DNA from: FCB group bacterium
GTDB taxonomy: Bacteria > Zixibacteria > MSB-5A5 > GN15 > JAAZOE01
Assembly: GCA_024231695.1 (NCBI GenBank)
Contig: JAAEQF010000395.1
Location: forward strand, 1 to 37,830
Direction of reading: 5' to 3'
DNA length: 37,830 nucleotides
Each line of letters opens with the position of its first letter. The stretch's first letter is position 1. The translations under genes were made by a program, and so were the position numbers. Of the stretch, positions 10,116 to 18,440 are shown piece by piece. The notes under the pieces are model-generated. The model was not told where the DNA came from and searched no databases. It saw nothing but the letters and a program-made list of their open reading frames with translations.

Positions 10116-10922
10116 TTACTGCCGCGTGGCAGATTGTTTCTTTTTTATCCGAGGAGCGATAATAAAATTCCAAAGGAGTCCGAACACAACGATCACGATT
10201 AAAGCATAAAGGAGCTTGCTCTTTAAAAGTCCCTTGTCATCGTCGAAATCCACGGCACTCGAAGCCTCACCATCACCTCCGGCTACTTCCGTAAAAGTCA
10301 ACTCTCCCTGAACAGCCGCACCCTTGAGGTCATCAAAAGATAGCGAACCAACGATATCATCGAAAACCTTCTTGTTGCGTTCAAAAGTGGAATCAGGACT
10401 GTATAGATAAAGCGAGACCAGGCCGCGGTCGTTGAGTCGCATGTAGAGCCACAGTTTCTTCAGGGCATCTTGTCGATAGGCCATTTCGGTCAAAACAGAC
10501 ACGCTGCGCTCACTCAGATTAATTTTCGGCTTGCCGGGAACGAGGTCGGTCATTAATTGAACCAGTGGAGCGTCAAAAACATCGATCGAGTAGGATGAGG
10601 CAATACCACGCAAAACCGAATCCGCCTCTCGCTTGGACATCTCCCCGGTAGAATCGAATGTGACCACCAGATAAGCATCCTCGGCAAATATCTGTGACGT
10701 CTCCGGGGCAAAAACCGCTTCGTAATTGAAAACTTCCCGGGTAGTATCGGTATAGGCCAGGAAACGATCGACGGTGCGATAGTTCACTTTATCCCAACCT
10801 TCAGGAATCGAAAACCAGAAACCACCTCTCCAGTTGACAAAGTTTTCAGCCTGAACGACGGAACCGGCTGTGATCAGCATCAATGTCACCAGTATGATTG
10901 TTCTCAACATTCTACTCATCAT
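10116..10922 (-). CDS. Exported protein with C-terminal membrane anchor, function unknown
   Basis: I place the start at the ATG at 10922 (or the adjacent one at 10919), because the sequence from there is a normal signal peptide (RMLRTIILVTLMLITAG, cleavage near VQAE). The frame stays open upstream to 11033 and overlaps mutL, but those residues are not signal-like. The mature part starts NFVNWRGGFWFSIPEGWD, which recalls the PsbP/LpqN class of secreted folds, a weak resemblance. Near the C-terminus is an acidic linker (SSAVDFDDDKG) and one transmembrane helix (LLYALIVIVVFGLLWNFII) followed by a basic tail (RIKKKQSATRQ). The bulk should therefore lie outside the cytoplasmic membrane and the tail inside. 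It sits between the MutL-type ATPase and the barrel-sandwich gene in one operon. I do not recognise its function. Confidence 0.75.
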   Translation of the reverse strand: MMSRMLRTIILVTLMLITAGSVVQAENFVNWRGGFWFSIPEGWDKVNYRTVDRFLAYTDTTREVFNYEAVFAPETSQIFAEDAYLVVTFDSTGEMSKREADSVLRGIASSYSIDVFDAPLVQLMTDLVPGKPKINLSERSVSVLTEMAYRQDALKKLWLYMRLNDRGLVSLYLYSPDSTFERNKKVFDDIVGSLSFDDLKGAAVQGELTFTEVAGGDGEASSAVDFDDDKGLLKSKLLYALIVIVVFGLLWNFIIAPRIKKKQSATRQ

Positions 10923-10998
10923 TTCAACCCGCATTCCTAATAAGCCCCGCATCGTTAATATCCATAGGTCGCCCGAAAATACCGGGCTTAAACCATAT

Positions 10999-12858
10999 CT
11001 ATTTATGCTCCAGCGCATCGGCTGAATAAGCATTCAGTTCGATCATCCATTTTTTCAACGACGCAATCCTCTCGCTATCGGTTGTGGGCAGAACCAGCGG
11101 ACGACCGCGGCCATCGAGAATAATGCCGACCACGCCGCCGTCAAGTTCACATTCTACCTTATGGCCTTTACCCATACCCAAATCAAGATTGCGTGCCGGC
11201 TCCAGCGTCGCTTTGGCCTTATAAGGCAGTCCATTGTCGGCAACACCCAGTTTGAACAGCTTCAATTCGCCGAAATTAAGATTACCCGAAACCGGTCCGT
11301 CGGGAAGCTCGATCTTATAGGTCATAACCTCGCCGCCCTTCTTGACTTCGCCCACCGGCGAAACACAAGTACCCAAATGGATCAAGCAGTCTTTTTCAAA
11401 CACTTCTGTCGCCGCCTTGGGATGCAGAGTCGAAAGCACGCCCAACTGAGGCATCATAAAGATGGAATCAACGGCCAGTTGAGTCACTCCTTCAGGTAAG
11501 AAAGCATCAATCAACATCATGGCCGCCTGTTGCCGCCTGGGAGCATGGGAAAGTACTCCGCCGGATCCGATGAGCATATCCAGCGACATCATATTCACGA
11601 TTGACCCTCCGGAACTGTCCTGCTCGAAGGCATCAGCGATTGTCCGCTGCTTTTGCACACCCTTGAGTACCGTGGCGAAATCCTTGTGCTGGATAAAGGC
11701 CAGACGCAATGCCTCTTTGGCGATAGCCTGTTCAAAAACCAACTCTTCCATCGACTGCGGTATCGTCGTCGGGCGGATCATTTTGTTTTTAACCCGGTTG
11801 CGCAAATCGCGCTCTTCCATATCGAACGGCACCCAGCGCATTACGTTGGGCAAGGTCGCCTCGGCAAAAACGTTGGAGATGGAATAACTCATACCCAGGT
11901 TGGCCGATACCGTCCGGTTGAAGACGCCTTCCTCACCATCGGGCCGAAACACTGAAAAAACATCGGTAGTCGCTCCACCAATATCGACGCCCACAGCTTC
12001 GATATTCTCCAGATCGGCGATGGTCTTAATAATCGCCCCCACCGCGCCGGGAGTCGGCATAATCGGCGCATCGGTCCACTTCATCAGCTTGCGATAGCCG
12101 GGAGCCTGAGCCATAACATGTTCCATAAACAGATCATGAATTTTTTCGCGGGCAGGCAGCAGGTTTTCACGCTCCAATACCGGGCGAAGGTTATCGACGA
12201 TACCAAGATCAACCTTTTTGGCCAGAGTATCGGTGATGGCGTCGCGGGCGTTTATATTTCCGGCAAAAATAACCGGCAGTTGATAGCCGCTACCCAGCCT
12301 CGGTTTCGGATCGGCAGCCGAAACCAGTTCGGCGATCTGAACCACATGCGAAGTGGTGCCACCGTCGATACCGCCGGAAAGTAAAATCATATCCGGCCGC
12401 AGATGACGAATACGCTCAATCTGCTGATGGGGGCGGCGTTTGTCGTTGGAAGCAATCACGTCCATGACGATCGCTCCAGCGCCCAAAGCGGCTCGTTCCG
12501 CCGACTCGGCCGTCATAGACCGTACAACTCCGGCGACCATCATCTGTAGTCCGCCGCCGGCCGATGACGTCGAAATATAAATATCACAACCCCGCTTGCC
12601 GCTGGCCGGAGTAATTATTTTGCCTTCGTCATCAATTAATTCGCGCTCGCAAAGCTCTCCGACTTCAGCCACGGCGTTCAAAACGCCCATAGTCACGTCT
12701 TCGAAAGGAGCCTCCACCGTCGTCGGTGCTTCGCCGCGCGCGATAAGGCGGTACTCTCCGTCGCGCTTCTCGATAACTATCGACTTGGTAGTCGTGGAGC
12801 CACAGTCAGTGGCCAGAATCACATTTATCTCGTCCAGGTTTCTTTTCAATTCGCTCAT
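10999..12858 (-). CDS. MutL/GlmL-family ATPase (glutamate-mutase accessory type)
   Basis: The 619-residue protein matches the GlmL/MutL family of actin-like (ASKHA) ATPases. The phosphate-1 motif is ATDCGSTTTKSIVIE near residues 15-29, and a second nucleotide motif GVDIGGATTDVFSV lies near residue 290. Other typical segments are LSGGIDGGTT and IGSGGVLSHAPRRQQA. Family members are encoded beside B12-dependent mutases such as glutamate mutase and ornithine aminomutase, where they are thought to act as accessory or reactivating ATPases. No mutase subunit is visible in this window, so the usual partner is missing or elsewhere. The start at 12858 lacks a strong ribosome-binding site, but the conserved N-terminal motif fits it. 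A promoter candidate lies about 90-120 bases upstream. It heads an operon with two uncharacterised proteins. Confidence 0.88.
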   Translation of the reverse strand: MSELKRNLDEINVILATDCGSTTTKSIVIEKRDGEYRLIARGEAPTTVEAPFEDVTMGVLNAVAEVGELCERELIDDEGKIITPASGKRGCDIYISTSSAGGGLQMMVAGVVRSMTAESAERAALGAGAIVMDVIASNDKRRPHQQIERIRHLRPDMILLSGGIDGGTTSHVVQIAELVSAADPKPRLGSGYQLPVIFAGNINARDAITDTLAKKVDLGIVDNLRPVLERENLLPAREKIHDLFMEHVMAQAPGYRKLMKWTDAPIMPTPGAVGAIIKTIADLENIEAVGVDIGGATTDVFSVFRPDGEEGVFNRTVSANLGMSYSISNVFAEATLPNVMRWVPFDMEERDLRNRVKNKMIRPTTIPQSMEELVFEQAIAKEALRLAFIQHKDFATVLKGVQKQRTIADAFEQDSSGGSIVNMMSLDMLIGSGGVLSHAPRRQQAAMMLIDAFLPEGVTQLAVDSIFMMPQLGVLSTLHPKAATEVFEKDCLIHLGTCVSPVGEVKKGGEVMTYKIELPDGPVSGNLNFGELKLFKLGVADNGLPYKAKATLEPARNLDLGMGKGHKVECELDGGVVGIILDGRGRPLVLPTTDSERIASLKKWMIELNAYSADALEHK

Positions 12859-12948
12859 ATTTTTTATCTCTTAACTGTTTATGTTATGCTCCATCCAACC
12901 ATTTCTTTCCGGGATATTTCCCCTTCTCCCGGCCCAGTAAAGATTCAG

Positions 12949-12977
12949 AATATAACAATTTACGGCAGTCTTGTCCA
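12949..12977 (-). promoter_or_regulatory. Promoter candidate for the mutL operon
   Basis: Read on the - strand, TGGACA (12977-12972) and TATATT (12954-12949) are separated by 17 bases. The predicted transcript would start near 12942. It would have a leader of about 85 bases with a small CCGGGA/TCCCGG hairpin. Confidence 0.45.
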
Positions 12978-13111
12978 CTCCATTTTAACCCCATAAATTA
13001 AAATTTTCGATCCAATTCCGGCCCAATCCGGCATTTCTCCCCGACCTTGAAATAAATCGCCTAAATCCGAATCGTTTATTCGTTTAGAAGATACGCTTGA
13101 TTCGTTTTTTG

Positions 13112-13140
13112 TTGATTTGAAGACAACTGTTTTCTATTAT
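13112..13140 (+). promoter_or_regulatory. Promoter candidate for the tol operon
   Basis: TTGATT (13112-13117) and TATTAT (13135-13140) are spaced by 17 bases. The 13-base string TTGTTGATTTGAA around the -35 box recurs upstream of pal, at 16420-16432. Transcription would start near 13147, shortly before tolQ. Confidence 0.45.
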
Positions 13141-13173
13141 GCGCAGTCTGATGGGTAAGCGGCTAAACCTTTC

Positions 13174-13965
13174 GTGTTGATTGGTGTAAAACGTATTATG
13201 ATTGAAACTTTTTTGATTTCGGGCCTCTCGACTAAGGCTGTTTTTTCGGCCGTGATTTTTCGTCCGGCCCTGTTTACCGGCGGTATTTGGGAGATTATAG
13301 GCAACTCCTCCTTTTTCAATATCCTGATTCTGATCGTAATGGCGATCATGTCGCTGGTTTCATGGGGAATAATGGTTAACAAATACCGATTGTTCAAGGA
13401 GGTCAACCGGCAAACGGAAAAATTCTCGGCCTTGTTTACCCGCTCCAAACAGATCACCGACCTTTTGGGACAGGTTAAGAACTTCCGCATGACTCCGCTG
13501 TCCGGGATTTATTCGGCCGGTATCCGTGAGGCCGACGCGATTATGGAAGCAAAAAACGCCGGCGGCGGACTGCAGGAATCAAAACGCAAGTTGGACGAGG
13601 ATGACTTTAAAACCGTCAACCTGATGCTGGACAAGTCAATATCGGAAGAAACCGGCAAACTTGAAAAATACGTTGTTTTTCTGGCCACCACGGCAAACTC
13701 CGCCCCTTTTCTGGGGCTTCTGGGTACGGTCGTCGGCATTATGGATTCATTCTGGGCCATCGGGGAACGAGGTTCGGCTTCGCTGGCTGTTGTGGCTCCC
13801 GGTATTGCCGAGGCCCTTCTGGCCACTATCGTTGGTCTGGCAGCAGCTATTCCCGCTGTAATCGGCTATAACTGGGCCAATAATAAACTCAAGTTCATCC
13901 TCGACCATGCCAATAATTTCAGCCTCGAATTGCTGGCCCGGCTCAAAAAGGACAGTTACCTGTGA
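13174..13965 (+). CDS. tolQ: TolQ/ExbB-type proton channel subunit
   Basis: The 263-residue protein has three membrane helices. The first is at about residues 48-68 (ILILIVMAIMSLVSWGIMV), with a long cytoplasmic loop after it. The family hallmark pair covers residues about 165-235: ANSAPFLGLLGTVVGIMDSF, then PGIAEALLATIVGLAAAIPA. With TolR it forms the proton-driven motor of the Tol-Pal system in the inner membrane. The start is uncertain: GTG at 13174 is used here, and ATG at 13198 is equally possible; neither has a strong ribosome-binding site. The stop overlaps the tolR start by four bases (GTGA), which indicates translational coupling. A promoter candidate lies just upstream. Confidence 0.92.
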   Translation: MLIGVKRIMIETFLISGLSTKAVFSAVIFRPALFTGGIWEIIGNSSFFNILILIVMAIMSLVSWGIMVNKYRLFKEVNRQTEKFSALFTRSKQITDLLGQVKNFRMTPLSGIYSAGIREADAIMEAKNAGGGLQESKRKLDEDDFKTVNLMLDKSISEETGKLEKYVVFLATTANSAPFLGLLGTVVGIMDSFWAIGERGSASLAVVAPGIAEALLATIVGLAAAIPAVIGYNWANNKLKFILDHANNFSLELLARLKKDSYL

Positions 13966-14378
13966 TCAAGCGTCCCCACCAACATATGGCCGATATCAAC
14001 ATCACCAATCTGGTGGATGTCGTGCTGGTCCTGTTGATTATTTTCATGATAACCGCCCCCATGCTACAATCGGGAATAGACGTCAACCTCCCCAAAACCC
14101 GAGCCGCCGCACAGGATGAACTCGGCGAGGGAGTGGTTTTGACTATCGATCAAAAAGGCGGGATTTTTATCGACGATGTCTGGGTCCGCCTGCCCGATTT
14201 TGAGAAACAACTGGATATAGTCATGCGCAATAAAAACACTTCATCGGTCTATATTCGGGCCGACAGCGGCGTCGTCTATGCCGCCGTCGTGGATGTCGTG
14301 GCCCGCCTCAAAGATGTGGGCATCGAATATCTGGGGCTGGTCACTTCCCCGGTCGAGAACGGCAATTCCAAGAGGTAG
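13962..14378 (+). CDS. tolR: TolR/ExbD-type motor subunit
   Basis: The 138-residue protein has the short cytoplasmic N-terminus and single helix of TolR/ExbD. The key membrane aspartate is in ITNLVDVVLVLLIIFMITAP, followed by the usual GIDVNLPK segment. The rest is the periplasmic domain (VVLTIDQKGGIFIDD, VYIRADSGVVYAAVVDVV). It works with TolQ to couple proton flow to movement of the TolA-like protein. It begins at GTG, overlapping the tolQ stop by four bases. The tolA-like gene follows after two bases. Confidence 0.93.
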   Translation: MIKRPHQHMADINITNLVDVVLVLLIIFMITAPMLQSGIDVNLPKTRAAAQDELGEGVVLTIDQKGGIFIDDVWVRLPDFEKQLDIVMRNKNTSSVYIRADSGVVYAAVVDVVARLKDVGIEYLGLVTSPVENGNSKR

Positions 14379-14380
14379 GC

Positions 14381-15088
14381 ATGGAGTTTACCGGTAAAGA
14401 TATATTCTATTCCATCATTCTCCATGTCAGCCTGATATTGATGCTGACGGTTCTGAACCCATTCCGCGTTATAGTTAGACATGATTTTGACGCCGTGGCG
14501 GTCAATATCATTTCCCTGCCCCCGATGGGCGACCCGGCTTTGATTACCGAAGAAGCGCCCGAAATAACCATTCCGCAGGCAACCTTCGATGAACCGGAAG
14601 CCATTCCAGTCTCTCCACCGGAAACGATAACCGAAACCAAGGAAGTGGAAAAGCCGATAGAAAAACCGAAACCAAAGCCTAAACGAGACGAAGGTTACAA
14701 AGGTAATGCCAAGGAAGCTGATACCAATCAAAAGGGCGGCGCCGACGTCAGCGATCAAGTTGGCCCCGGAAGTCGCTTTGGATCAGCCTCGGTGGATAAT
14801 GCCGGTTTCAATTACCCTTACTGGTTCGTACAGGCTTTCGGGAAAATTCAGCGAAATTGGTCCAATCCGGTGCAGGCCAATCAGCCTATTTCCTGTTTTA
14901 TAAATTTCCAGGTCATCCGCTCAGGCACTTTGCTCGAATCAGAAGTGGAAAAATCATCGGGGATTCCTGCCTTTGATCGAGCCTGCCTGCGGGCCGTCCA
15001 GGCGTCATCACCTTTTCCGCCCCTGCCGGATGATTTCATCGACGATATCATCGGCATACGCCTTGAATTCCCCTATCAACCGAGATAA
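14381..15088 (+). CDS. tolA: TolA/TonB-like periplasm-spanning protein
   Basis: The 235-residue protein has one N-terminal membrane helix (IFYSIILHVSLILMLTVL), a proline- and charge-rich spacer (KPIEKPKPKPKRDEGYKG), and a C-terminal TonB/TolA-type domain (WFVQAFGKIQRNWSNP, FDRACLRAVQASSPFPPLPD). Its place between tolR and tolB makes the TolA role likely: linking the inner-membrane motor to TolB and Pal. It is shorter than enterobacterial TolA and lacks the long alanine-rich helical spacer, so a TonB-like label would also fit. It starts two bases after tolR, and tolB follows after two bases. Confidence 0.85.
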   Translation: MEFTGKDIFYSIILHVSLILMLTVLNPFRVIVRHDFDAVAVNIISLPPMGDPALITEEAPEITIPQATFDEPEAIPVSPPETITETKEVEKPIEKPKPKPKRDEGYKGNAKEADTNQKGGADVSDQVGPGSRFGSASVDNAGFNYPYWFVQAFGKIQRNWSNPVQANQPISCFINFQVIRSGTLLESEVEKSSGIPAFDRACLRAVQASSPFPPLPDDFIDDIIGIRLEFPYQPR

Positions 15089-15090
15089 AT

Positions 15091-16395
15091 ATGAAAAAAT
15101 TTATTTGCATTTTGCTCCTGATAATTTTGACCTCAACCACCGTTATGGCGCAGGTGAAGACTTATGAAGGCCGATTGGATGCCAAACAGGGCGTCCAACT
15201 CACCCGACTGGCGGTCGAGGATTTCACCGCCTGGGAAGGTGCCCGCCTGCTTCGAGCCGATTCGATTATCCTCGTCAGGTTGGCCGAAACCATCCGCCGC
15301 GATCTCAATTTCTCCCCTTTCTACGAAGTCATCGAACTCGACACTTTCTACATGCGTCATATGGAAATGGAAGTTATGAGTCTGCTGGGCTGGTCTCACC
15401 TTGGCGCCGAATACGTGATTAAGGGTGAAGGGCAATTCACCGGCGACGATATCACTTTCAAATATCGCCTCTATGCATCCAAATCCGGCATCGAATTCGG
15501 CCGGGGAACGTTCAAATCGCCGGCTTCCAATCACCGCCGCCTGGCCCACAAGATCGCCAATGAGATCATCTATTATCTTACCGGGGAAAAAGGAATCTTC
15601 GATACCCAAGTCTGTTTTATCTCCAAACGCACCGGTAACAAGGAAGTTTTCCTTTGCGATTATGACGGCGCCAATATTTACCAGCTGACCGGCAACGGCT
15701 CGATCAACCTTTCCCCATCATTTGCACCTGATGGCAAAGAGATTCTTTTCACTTCGTTCATGCACGATGATCCGCAACTGTATCAATACGACGTGACTGA
15801 CGGCAAAGTCGATCAACTGGCCGCCTATCCCGGCATAAATTCCGCCGCCAGGGTATCTCCTGATAATCAATATATCGCCTGCGCTTTATCGCGCGACGGT
15901 AACGCCGAGCTGTATTTACTTAATCGCGCCGGCCGGATAAAAAGGCGCCTGACCCGCACAGCCGCCATCGAATCGAGTCCCTGTTGGTCGCCGACCGGCA
16001 ATGAAATTGCCTTCTCCTCCGACCGCACCGGTTCGCCGCAGATCTACGTCATGGACAAGGATGGTATCAACGTCCGCCGTCTGACCTATGTCGGCGGATA
16101 TAACGATTCGCCCGACTGGTCGCCGCGCGGCGATAAAGTCGTTTTCGTCAGCCGGGTCAACGGCAAATTCAATATCTGCACCATTGACATAACCGGCGAC
16201 AATTTCCGCGTTCTGACCGAACGCGGCAACAACGAAAACCCGCACTGGTCGCCCGACGGCAATCATGTGATATTTTCATCGACGCGCACGGGAACCAAGG
16301 AAATTTATGTCATGGATCGATTCGGCAATAAGGAATTCAGACTGACTTCCGGTGGCGGTAATTCAAACCCGGATTGGTCCGATTATCTGAGATAG
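15091..16395 (+). CDS. tolB: TolB, periplasmic beta-propeller protein
   Basis: The 434-residue protein starts with a signal peptide (MKKFICILLLIILTSTTVMA). An N-terminal TolB domain covers about residues 30-170 and is followed by a beta-propeller with repeated PD40-type blades: SPSFAPDGKEILFTS, SPCWSPTGNEIAFSSDRTG, SPDWSPRGDKVVFVS and NPHWSPDGNHVIFSSTRTG. TolB binds Pal and the TolA domain in the periplasm. The length is normal for the family. It follows the tolA-like gene by two bases. A 116-base gap with its own promoter candidate separates it from pal. Confidence 0.95.
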   Translation: MKKFICILLLIILTSTTVMAQVKTYEGRLDAKQGVQLTRLAVEDFTAWEGARLLRADSIILVRLAETIRRDLNFSPFYEVIELDTFYMRHMEMEVMSLLGWSHLGAEYVIKGEGQFTGDDITFKYRLYASKSGIEFGRGTFKSPASNHRRLAHKIANEIIYYLTGEKGIFDTQVCFISKRTGNKEVFLCDYDGANIYQLTGNGSINLSPSFAPDGKEILFTSFMHDDPQLYQYDVTDGKVDQLAAYPGINSAARVSPDNQYIACALSRDGNAELYLLNRAGRIKRRLTRTAAIESSPCWSPTGNEIAFSSDRTGSPQIYVMDKDGINVRRLTYVGGYNDSPDWSPRGDKVVFVSRVNGKFNICTIDITGDNFRVLTERGNNENPHWSPDGNHVIFSSTRTGTKEIYVMDRFGNKEFRLTSGGGNSNPDWSDYLR

Positions 16396-16422
16396 TTTTT
16401 TTGGTTTTCTTTGAAATATTTG

Positions 16423-16451
16423 TTGATTTGAATAGGCTTATATTGTACCGT
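16423..16451 (+). promoter_or_regulatory. Promoter candidate for pal
   Basis: TTGATT (16423-16428) sits in the same 13-base context as the tolQ promoter and is followed after 17 bases by TACCGT (16446-16451), a weaker TAnnnT box. An internal promoter here would allow high expression of the abundant lipoprotein Pal. Confidence 0.35.
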
Positions 16452-16511
16452 TTTTTGTATAAAGAGGAAATATAATCGTTGTCGATTTTTTAAAGATTTA
16501 AGGAGGGACCT

Positions 16512-17027
16512 ATGAAAAAAGTCCTACTTGTAGTTGGGTTGATATTCCTGATGGTTGCCGTTTATGGATGTGGCAGCAAACCGCCACCGCCACCGCCGGA
16601 AGAGCCAGTAGCCGTTATTGATACGGCCACACCACCTCCACCACCACCTCCGCCACCGCCACCACCACCGCCACCACCGGAAATCGTGGAAGCCGATTTC
16701 CAAATAGTCTATTTCGATTTTGACAAATTCAACATTCGCGGCGATCAAAAGACCGCTCTTGACCAGAACGCTCAGGTGATGAAAGACAATCCTGACGTGA
16801 TCATCAAAGTCGAGGGCCATTGCGATGAACGGGGCACGGTCGAATATAACCTGGCTCTGGGCGACAAACGGGCCGTGGCCGTCAAGGAATACCTGGCCGA
16901 ACTGGGTATTGCTCCCGCGCGGATTGAGACTATAAGTTACGGCAAAGAACGCCCTGCTGATCAGGCCAGTAATGAAGACGCCTGGGCCAAAAACCGGCGC
17001 GGCTTTTTCCGCGTTGTCAAACAGTAG
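16512..17027 (+). CDS. pal: Pal, peptidoglycan-associated OmpA-family lipoprotein with long polyproline linker
   Basis: The 171-residue protein has a lipoprotein signal with the lipid-accepting Cys20 in VAVYGC. Two proline runs follow: six prolines at 24-29 and sixteen consecutive prolines at 41-56. The OmpA-like domain (about 62-171) has VYFDFDKFNIRGDQ, GHCDERGTVEYNLALGDKRA and NRRGFF, with the Asp and Arg positions that bind diaminopimelate. Pal anchors the outer membrane to peptidoglycan and binds TolB. The ribosome-binding site is very strong (AAGGAGGG, 16500-16507). A sixteen-proline run is unusually long and should need elongation factor P for efficient translation. ybgF follows after nine bases. 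Confidence 0.95.
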   Translation: MKKVLLVVGLIFLMVAVYGCGSKPPPPPPEEPVAVIDTATPPPPPPPPPPPPPPPPEIVEADFQIVYFDFDKFNIRGDQKTALDQNAQVMKDNPDVIIKVEGHCDERGTVEYNLALGDKRAVAVKEYLAELGIAPARIETISYGKERPADQASNEDAWAKNRRGFFRVVKQ

Positions 17028-17036
17028 TCGATTCAC

Positions 17037-17849
17037 ATGAGCCTGACTGACAGGAACAATCTGACGAGATATTGCCTCCCGGCAATATCTCTTTTAATCG
17101 CGGTTATTGTTATCTCCGGCTGTGCCACCAAGCAGGATGTCATGCGGGTGGACGAAAAGGTAACTCAAGTCCGCAATGACCAGCGATTATTTAAAGTACA
17201 AATCGACAAAATTGATTCGCTCTTCATTAGCGGAACCGAGAGTAACAATCGTCTTCGAGTTGATGTCCGTTCTTCACTTGAGGACGTAATAGCTCTTCTG
17301 GATCAATTGAAGAATCAAATGGACGATCTTCAGCAGATCGTTTATCGTATCGAACAGCAGCCCGGACAATCGGGTACGGTTATTCAACAACCGCTCGCGG
17401 CCCAGCCGACCGATACTGCCGAAGCTGCGACCGATACAACCGCAAGTGTGACATCGGCCGTCGATTGCCGCCGGCTTTGGGATAACGCTTTCAAGGATAT
17501 GCGTCGCGGCCAATATGATCTGGCCCTGTCCGGATTTTCCGACTATCTTAAATACTGCCCCAAGGATAATCTCTCAGACAATTGCCAATATTGGATCGCC
17601 GTAACCTATCAGGAAATGAAACAATACGAATCGGCCATTACCGAATTCCAGAAACTGCTGGACAGCTATCCCGATTCGGAGAAACGGTCGCTGGCCTATT
17701 TTAAAATCGGGCGATCATACGAGGAACTGGGCAACAAAACCAAGGCCCTCGAATATTTCCTCGTCCTGAAGGACCAATTCCCCGAAACGGTCGAATACGA
17801 ACAGGCCAAAGATAAAATCGAATTGTGGCAGAAAGAAACGGAGAACTGA
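17037..17849 (+). CDS. ybgF: YbgF/CpoB, Tol-Pal associated TPR lipoprotein
   Basis: The 270-residue protein has a lipobox (VIVISGC) after the signal sequence, so unlike enterobacterial CpoB it is probably a lipoprotein. A coiled-coil region runs over about residues 40-115 (DDLQQIVYRIEQQ), then a threonine/alanine-rich linker. The C-terminal TPR domain contains WDNAFKDMRRGQYDLALSGF, AITEFQKLLDSYPDSEK and KIGRSYEELGNKTKALEYF. In model bacteria CpoB coordinates Tol-Pal with peptidoglycan synthesis during division. It is the last clear gene of the tol operon. A strong hairpin starts 31 bases after its stop codon. Confidence 0.92.
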   Translation: MSLTDRNNLTRYCLPAISLLIAVIVISGCATKQDVMRVDEKVTQVRNDQRLFKVQIDKIDSLFISGTESNNRLRVDVRSSLEDVIALLDQLKNQMDDLQQIVYRIEQQPGQSGTVIQQPLAAQPTDTAEAATDTTASVTSAVDCRRLWDNAFKDMRRGQYDLALSGFSDYLKYCPKDNLSDNCQYWIAVTYQEMKQYESAITEFQKLLDSYPDSEKRSLAYFKIGRSYEELGNKTKALEYFLVLKDQFPETVEYEQAKDKIELWQKETEN

Positions 17850-18364
17850 TCTCGAATGTCTCCGCGATAAAACTGGTTATAAAAACCCCGGCCGAAATAA
17901 ATAGCTTCAGTCGGGGTTTTTACCAAGTGGACGAGGATTTTCTTTCGGTGCCGGTCTTTCCCGGTGGACGGTTTTATTCTTATCTCGATTCACCCCAACT
18001 GTCTTTTGATATCAGCGACAACGGCCATCTCCTTTCCATTCAGATCCTTTTACCCCGCATCAATTGGATCAAGAGAGGCGACCTGAATCTGCCCCAACCC
18101 TCCCCCGCAGCCGACATCCGTTTTGTCGATTTCCGCGGCCATTTGCCCGAGGCCGTTATTGAATCCAATTTTGATTATAATCTGATACATATCCAGTTCG
18201 CCATTGATGAGGATATCCACGTCTTCCGGGTTAGCGACACTATCTCATTCGAAATCACCGCTGATGAGACATTGGCCGGTGTCTGGATTGACGGCAGTGA
18301 GAACGATCGCGCCGCCTACGCTCAGGGCGTTTGGTTGAAGAGGATGAAAGAAGACAACCGCTGA
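17825..18364 (+). CDS. Uncharacterised protein overlapping the tol operon terminator
   Basis: The frame opens at GTG 17825 inside the end of ybgF and gives 179 residues. I do not recognise the family. The sequence looks like a real beta-rich soluble protein (FPGGRFYSYLDSPQLSFDIS, SFEITADETLAGVWIDG) and has no signal peptide or membrane helix. The start is doubtful. The residues from about 19 to 33 are encoded by the perfect hairpin that looks like the terminator of the tol operon. The next possible start is the GTG at 17927, just past the hairpin, which would give 146 residues but has no clear ribosome-binding site. Either the hairpin is read through and is also coding, or translation starts downstream. 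The gene ends at a second strong terminator. Confidence 0.6.
   Translation: MAERNGELISNVSAIKLVIKTPAEINSFSRGFYQVDEDFLSVPVFPGGRFYSYLDSPQLSFDISDNGHLLSIQILLPRINWIKRGDLNLPQPSPAADIRFVDFRGHLPEAVIESNFDYNLIHIQFAIDEDIHVFRVSDTISFEITADETLAGVWIDGSENDRAAYAQGVWLKRMKEDNR
17880..17922 (+). terminator. Strong intrinsic-type terminator after ybgF
   Basis: TAAAAACCCCG (17880-17890) pairs perfectly with CGGGGTTTTTA (17912-17922), giving an eleven-base stem with A- and T-tracts on both sides. Its position fits termination of the tol operon. It also lies inside the following open frame. Confidence 0.65.
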
Positions 18365-18382
18365 AACGACAAATGATACCAT

Positions 18383-18415
18383 AAAAAAACGCCCCGCAGT
18401 TGGGGCGTTTTTTTT
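18383..18415. terminator. Bidirectional terminator between convergent genes
   Basis: ACGCCCC (18389-18395) pairs with GGGGCGT (18402-18408), with seven A's before it and eight T's after it. The structure would stop transcription from both sides: the uncharacterised + strand gene and the - strand pyruvate phosphate dikinase gene. Confidence 0.85.
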
Positions 18416-18440
18416 ATGCCTTCGGCAAATTCAGGATTGC

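Larger units (their letters stand above)
12859..13173. other. Divergent intergenic region between mutL and tolQ
   Basis: This 315-base stretch holds one promoter candidate for each direction and no convincing gene. A short AT-rich centre separates the two promoters. Confidence 0.6.

Noticed and set aside
16524..17036. Open frame on the - strand opposite pal with a tryptophan/arginine-rich stretch
   Set aside because: The tryptophan-rich part is only the complement of the polyproline codons of Pal.
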